Assembly (NCBI GenBank): GCA_030765585.1
Contig: JAVCCJ010000020.1
Coordinates: 1-56,784, forward strand
Direction of reading: 5' to 3'
DNA from: Candidatus Zapsychrus exili
GTDB taxonomy: Bacteria; Omnitrophota; Gorgyraeia; Zapsychrales; Zapsychraceae
Length of the DNA stretch: 56,784 nt
Position 1 is the stretch's first letter, and the number at the start of each line of letters is the position of its first letter. Shown here piece by piece: positions 53,849 to 56,784 of this stretch. The notes beneath the pieces were generated by a model. It saw only the letters and a list, made by a program, of their open reading frames with translations, did no database searches and was not told the DNA's origin. The position numbers and the translations under genes were made by a program.

Positions 53849-55930
53849 ATGTCAGAGAATGTCCCCAATACACAAAGAACATTAGAAGGTTTTTTTAATC
53901 CAAACGGAATCGCTGTAATAGGCGCATCATCTAAAAAAGAAAAAATTGGTTATCAAATTTTAAGCAATTTGATCGTCGGTGGATTTGAAGGAGATTTATA
54001 TCCTATCAATCCAAAAGATGATGAAATTATGGGTAAAAAGGCTTATAAATCTGTGCTAGATGTCGAAGGCCCAATAGATCTTGCAGTAATTACAATTCCT
54101 GCGCCATTAGTTTTACCTGCAATGGAAGAATGCGGTAAAAAAGGAGTTAAGAATTTAGCCATAATTACATCTGGTTTTGGGGAAGTCGGAAATAAAGAAG
54201 ATGAGCAAAAGTTAGTAGATATGGCAAAGAAATATAATATGGCATTTTTAGGGCCAAATATTTTAGGTCTTTTATATATGCCTTCAAAAATAAACGCAAG
54301 TTTTGGCCCAGAAGAAAACAAGACAGGCAAGATTGCATTTATCTCACAAAGTGGTGCGTTGGCTATCGCTCTTATGGGTTGGACTAAAATGGAAAAAATT
54401 GGTCTGGCATCCCTTTGCAGTTTAGGTAATAAAGCTGATGTTGACGAAAAAGAGCTTATTGAGTATTTCAATGAAGATGATAATGTAGATGTTATTTTGA
54501 TTTATATGGAAGGACTGACAGACGGTCGTAAATTCCTTCAAACCAAAGTAAAGAAACCCGTAATTGTGCTTAAAGTTGGTCGCTCTTCTCGAGGAGCAAA
54601 GGCAGCTGCATCGCATACAGGCTCATTGTCAGGCTCTGATGGTATTTTTAATGCGGTATTTAAACAATTAGGTATGCTTCGCGCTGATTCATTTACAGAC
54701 GCATTTAGCTGGGCACGCGCTTTTGGACTACCGCTTCCAAAGGGGGACGATGCTATTATTATTACAAATGGTGGTGGTATTGGAGTATCAGCTACCGACG
54801 AATGTGAATTTAAAGATATAAAGCTTCTAGAAGATCCAGAATATTTAGAAGAAAAGTTTAGAAGCACAATGCCTTCTTTTGGTAGTACTAAAAATCCAAT
54901 TGATATTACAGGTGGTGCAGGTGTCGAAGGATATCGTGCCGCTGTAAAAGTTGCGCTTGCTGAAGAAAGAATGCATGCATTGTTTGTTCTCTATTGTGAG
55001 ACAGCGGTAACAGACCCATTGGACATTGCAAAAGCAATTACAGAAGAATATGAGGCAGCAGGTTGTAATAAACCAGTTTTTGCTGCAATGGTTGGTGGAG
55101 AACGCTCAAGGACGGCACTTCATTATTTAAGTGAAAAAAATATACCAGCTTTTGATTCGGTAAATCAGGCAGTTTCTGCACTTAAAATTTTATATAAATG
55201 GAAAAAGATTAAAGCCCAAGAGCGTGAAGTAGCAGAACAAGTTGATGCCCCACAAGAGGCAAAAGATATTATTGAAAAAATAAGAGCAGAGGGTAGAAGC
55301 TTTTTGCTTGAGCATGAAGCACGCAAGGTGTTAGAGATTTGTGGTGTTCCAATGCCAAGTGGTGGTTTTGCAGCAAGCGCTGATGAAGCCGTTGCTCTTG
55401 CAAATGCACAAGATATGTATCCAATTGCAATGAAGGTTGCATCAGTTGACATCATCCATAAGACAGATGTTGGCGGAGTTGTATTAAATATTAAAACAGA
55501 GAAAGAATTACGCGAAAAATATAATGTAATGATTGAACATATTGCAGAAGTTGTACCTGAAGCGAAAGTACTTGGCGTTAATCTAGTTAAGATGACCAAG
55601 GGAATTGAGTGTATTGTTGGTTTAAGTCAAGATCCGCAGTTTGGACCTGTCGTTATGTTTGGTCTTGGCGGTGTTTTGGTTGAAGCATTAAAAGATGTGT
55701 CTTTTCGTGTTGTGCCTTTTGGTCCAATTGAAGCAAAACGTTTGATAGAAGATATAAAAACAAAGAAAATCTTAGATGACTTTAGAGGAATGAAGGCGCA
55801 TAAAGAATCTATCATTCAGACCCTTTGCGCTGTTCAGAAATTAGCCCTGTATGTTAAAGAAATAGATGTTAATCCGTTGATTACAAATGAAGAAGGAAGT
55901 TTTGCGGTTGATGCGCGCATCATTATATGA
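53849..55930 (+). CDS. ADP-forming acetyl-CoA (acyl-CoA) synthetase, fused alpha-beta
   Basis: This 693-residue enzyme makes ATP from acetyl-CoA + ADP + Pi, releasing acetate and CoA. The N-terminal CoA-binding domain (GIAVIGASSKKEKIGYQILSNL) is followed by two ligase-CoA domains with the phospho-His candidate His256 in ASHTGSLSGSDGIF. The C-terminal ATP-grasp domain contains IAMKVASVDIIHKTDVGGVVLNI and KGIECIVGLSQDPQFGPVVMFGLGG. The fused alpha-beta arrangement occurs in many archaea and anaerobic bacteria. It fits acetate-forming fermentation alongside the hydrogenase. Acyl specificity is not readable. Confidence 0.94.
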   Translation: MSENVPNTQRTLEGFFNPNGIAVIGASSKKEKIGYQILSNLIVGGFEGDLYPINPKDDEIMGKKAYKSVLDVEGPIDLAVITIPAPLVLPAMEECGKKGVKNLAIITSGFGEVGNKEDEQKLVDMAKKYNMAFLGPNILGLLYMPSKINASFGPEENKTGKIAFISQSGALAIALMGWTKMEKIGLASLCSLGNKADVDEKELIEYFNEDDNVDVILIYMEGLTDGRKFLQTKVKKPVIVLKVGRSSRGAKAAASHTGSLSGSDGIFNAVFKQLGMLRADSFTDAFSWARAFGLPLPKGDDAIIITNGGGIGVSATDECEFKDIKLLEDPEYLEEKFRSTMPSFGSTKNPIDITGGAGVEGYRAAVKVALAEERMHALFVLYCETAVTDPLDIAKAITEEYEAAGCNKPVFAAMVGGERSRTALHYLSEKNIPAFDSVNQAVSALKILYKWKKIKAQEREVAEQVDAPQEAKDIIEKIRAEGRSFLLEHEARKVLEICGVPMPSGGFAASADEAVALANAQDMYPIAMKVASVDIIHKTDVGGVVLNIKTEKELREKYNVMIEHIAEVVPEAKVLGVNLVKMTKGIECIVGLSQDPQFGPVVMFGLGGVLVEALKDVSFRVVPFGPIEAKRLIEDIKTKKILDDFRGMKAHKESIIQTLCAVQKLALYVKEIDVNPLITNEEGSFAVDARIII

Positions 55931-56091
55931 TGTAAGGTAAAAGGTAAAAGGTAAAAGGCAAAGGGTAGTGAAAGAATAAGTTTTGTCGACGACAAGATAG
56001 TGGTTATTATAAAGAATTTTGTCATTCCTGCGCAGGCAGGAATCCCTTATAAGGCTTATATAAGATGATAATTTGGCATTAAAAAATAAAC

Positions 56092-56120
56092 TTGTAATAT
56101 TTTAGTTTCTTTGGTATTAT
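56092..56120 (+). promoter_or_regulatory. promoter of candidate small RNA
   Basis: TTGTAA (56092-56097), 17 nt, then TGG-TATTAT (-10 at 56115-56120). The TGn extension matches other promoters in this window. Confidence 0.5.
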
Positions 56121-56126
56121 TTGTAT

Positions 56127-56223
56127 GGTTGTTTTGACAAGCAGTTTACGTCCTTCCTCCGTTCCGCTGATCAACAGTGGGATGTTATTATAGAAAGGCC
56201 TCGCTTACGGCGGGGTCTTTTTT
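56127..56223 (+). ncRNA. candidate small RNA with intrinsic terminator
   Basis: About 97 nt between a plausible promoter and a textbook terminator: GGCCTCGC-TTACG-GCGGGGTC followed by six T (56197-56223). No ORF of note lies inside. The middle has a C/U-rich single strand (GTCCTTCCTCCGTTCC) complementary to purine-rich Shine-Dalgarno sequences, followed by CTGATCAACAG. It does not match 6S, tmRNA, SRP or RNase P RNA in my reading. The 5' end is inferred from the promoter. Confidence 0.5.
56197..56223 (+). terminator. intrinsic terminator
   Basis: An 8 bp stem with two G-U type pairs, a 5 nt loop and TTTTTT form a strong rho-independent terminator on the plus strand. Confidence 0.8.
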
Positions 56224-56280
56224 ATTTATCTTTTTTATTTTTCTAGGAATGAAATTGTTTGCTAGAGAATGACTTAGGGG

Positions 56281-56354
56281 ATTGTACTTTGAAGCGTTAA
56301 CGCTTCAACTTCTTGTCGCTTTCTTGAAAGAAAGTGACCAAAGAACTTTGCCTA
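56281..56354 (-). repeat. 74 bp repeat, inverted copy
   Basis: Exact reverse complement of 53628-53701. With that copy it brackets the acs gene as a 2.7 kb inverted pair. Confidence 0.92.
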
Positions 56355-56489
56355 AGAAAATTCTAAAGTAAGATTCATACATCTCGCTTAACGCTGCATT
56401 AAACTCGTCTCGTATTAAAGCGAGACTTCAAACAGTAATGCTGATATGGTATCTGCTTGCTTGATGTACAAATCATACTAAAATTTTCT
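56355..56489 (-). repeat. fold-back repeat element, copy C (diverged arms)
   Basis: 135 bp bounded by AGAAAATT and AATTTTCT. Read on the minus strand, the core TGTTTGAAGTCTCGCTTTAA is conserved with copies A and B. The outer arms (AGAAAATTTTAGTATGATTT…TACATC and GATGTATGAATC…AATTTTCT) are unrelated to those of A/B yet pair with each other. The inner stem is CATTA/TAATG in place of CACTG/CAGTG. Confidence 0.85.
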
Positions 56490-56727
56490 AACGGCCTTAA
56501 AAACAACATATTGTCATTGCGAACGAGTTAAGCGAGTGTGGCAATCTCATTACTTTTTCCTTTTGCCGTTTACCTTTCGCCTTATTTTTTTGGCTGCTTC
56601 AATAAATTTCATTTGCCATTACTAGTATTTGTATTAAAATATAATCTTAATAAGTCTTACCGCAATTCTGCAGTAAATTATGCGCAGCAACAACGCGCTT
56701 CTTATATGGTAATTACTAAAGGAACAT

Positions 56728-56784
56728 ATGAAAAAGCTTCTCTTAATAATTTTCATTTTATTTCTATCTACAACATCTTATGCA
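56728..56784 (+). CDS. secreted protein, only the signal peptide in the window
   Basis: Nineteen codons from an ATG with AAAGGA upstream: MKKLLLIIFILFLSTTSYA. Charged start, hydrophobic core and a Ser-Tyr-Ala end make a standard Sec signal peptide, with cleavage expected at the window edge. The mature protein is outside the window, so nothing can be said of function. Confidence 0.75.
   Translation, partial: MKKLLLIIFILFLSTTSYA

Larger units (their letters stand above)
55931..56727. other. 797 bp intergenic region with repeats and a candidate small RNA
   Basis: No protein gene is convincing here. In order: an (AAGGTAA)n heptamer microsatellite (about 55933-55966); the palindrome ATTCCTGC-GCAG-GCAGGAAT within GTCATTCC…GGAATCC (56021-56045); a candidate small RNA (56127-56223); and the inverted 74 bp repeat (56281-56354). 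Fold-back copy C (56355-56489), an inverted half GTCATTGCGA element (56513-56548) and the reverse complement of the microsatellite (about 56550-56583) follow. Last is a TATAAT at 56640-56645 that may serve the final gene. Confidence 0.75.

Noticed and set aside
53849-55930. Succinyl-CoA ligase instead of acetyl-CoA synthetase
   Set aside because: The single fused chain with CoA-binding and ligase domains before the ATP-grasp domain is the ADP-forming acyl-CoA synthetase layout, not SucC/SucD.
55933-55966. AAGGTAA repeats as a CRISPR array
   Set aside because: The unit is 7 bp with no spacers, so it is a microsatellite. No cas genes or 24-37 bp direct repeats with unique spacers are seen anywhere in the window.
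56127-56223. SRP RNA or RNase P RNA at the candidate small RNA locus
   Set aside because: I looked on both strands for the SRP GGAAGCAGC-type apical loop and the RNase P GAGGAAAGTC core. Only a partial likeness (GGAGGAAGGAC on minus) is seen, and the terminator faces the plus strand.

Overview
The window is a 56.8 kb stretch of an AT-rich bacterial chromosome that includes the probable replication origin. Gene content and order fit an uncultured lineage with a PVC-like or Candidatus Omnitrophota-like gene set: GltX and GlnS together, DUF1846, DUF2059, a group 3d NiFe-hydrogenase and an ADP-forming acetyl-CoA synthetase. That placement is inference from gene content only. The standard genetic code is used, because TGA is a normal stop (for example at hoxH).

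Origin region (1-11.6 kb). Reading left from the origin are dnaA, dnaN, a DciA/DUF721 gene and gyrB (partial at the edge). Reading right are rpmH, yidC, a Jag-N-only protein, two perfect parS sites, parA, parB, ndk, yicC, gmk, rpoZ and a stand-alone CoaC-type flavoprotein. Transcription diverges at the 0.6 kb gap between dnaA and rpmH. Rightward of it, only one gene (a ferredoxin) lies on the minus strand, as expected for genes co-oriented with replication. rnpA and recF are absent from their usual places.

Translation and housekeeping (11.6-30.1 kb). This part holds tRNA-Cys, tRNA-Leu and tRNA-Val, a DUF2059 secreted protein, thrS, infC (AUU start), rpmI, rplT, trkA, trkH, pheS, pheT, a 6S RNA, rarA, 5-formyl-THF cyclo-ligase, rny, ymdB, a PilZ protein, gltX, a tiny lipoprotein and glnS. 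Several tRNA synthetases lack accessory domains: ThrS has no TGS, PheT has no OB tRNA-binding domain, and GltX is short in the zinc-loop region.

Mixed region (30.1-40.6 kb). A 49-residue cysteine-rich protein overlaps a metal/metalloid permease gene. A CoA-binding protein, a ComEC-type metallo-hydrolase, a VanZ protein, a ferredoxin, a LysM-amidase lipoprotein and DUF1846 follow. Next come carB and a PurF-like protein whose catalytic Cys is replaced by Ser.

Hydrogenase and energy island (40.6-56 kb). A Ni permease, hypA, hypB, a CBS protein with a consensus promoter, hoxF-U-Y-H-W, hypF, hypC, hypD and hypE make and mature a cytoplasmic NAD-coupled NiFe-hydrogenase. An ADP-forming acetyl-CoA synthetase follows. 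Together these suggest fermentative metabolism in which NADH is reoxidised by H2 production and acetyl-CoA yields ATP plus acetate. CarB could supply carbamoyl phosphate for HypF.

The gaps in the hyp/acs part are full of repeats. The most interesting is a three-copy, 134-135 bp fold-back element. Its core hairpin is conserved, but its outer arms differ between copies and stay self-complementary, with compensatory changes in an inner stem. A candidate small RNA with its own promoter and terminator lies at about 56.13-56.22 kb.
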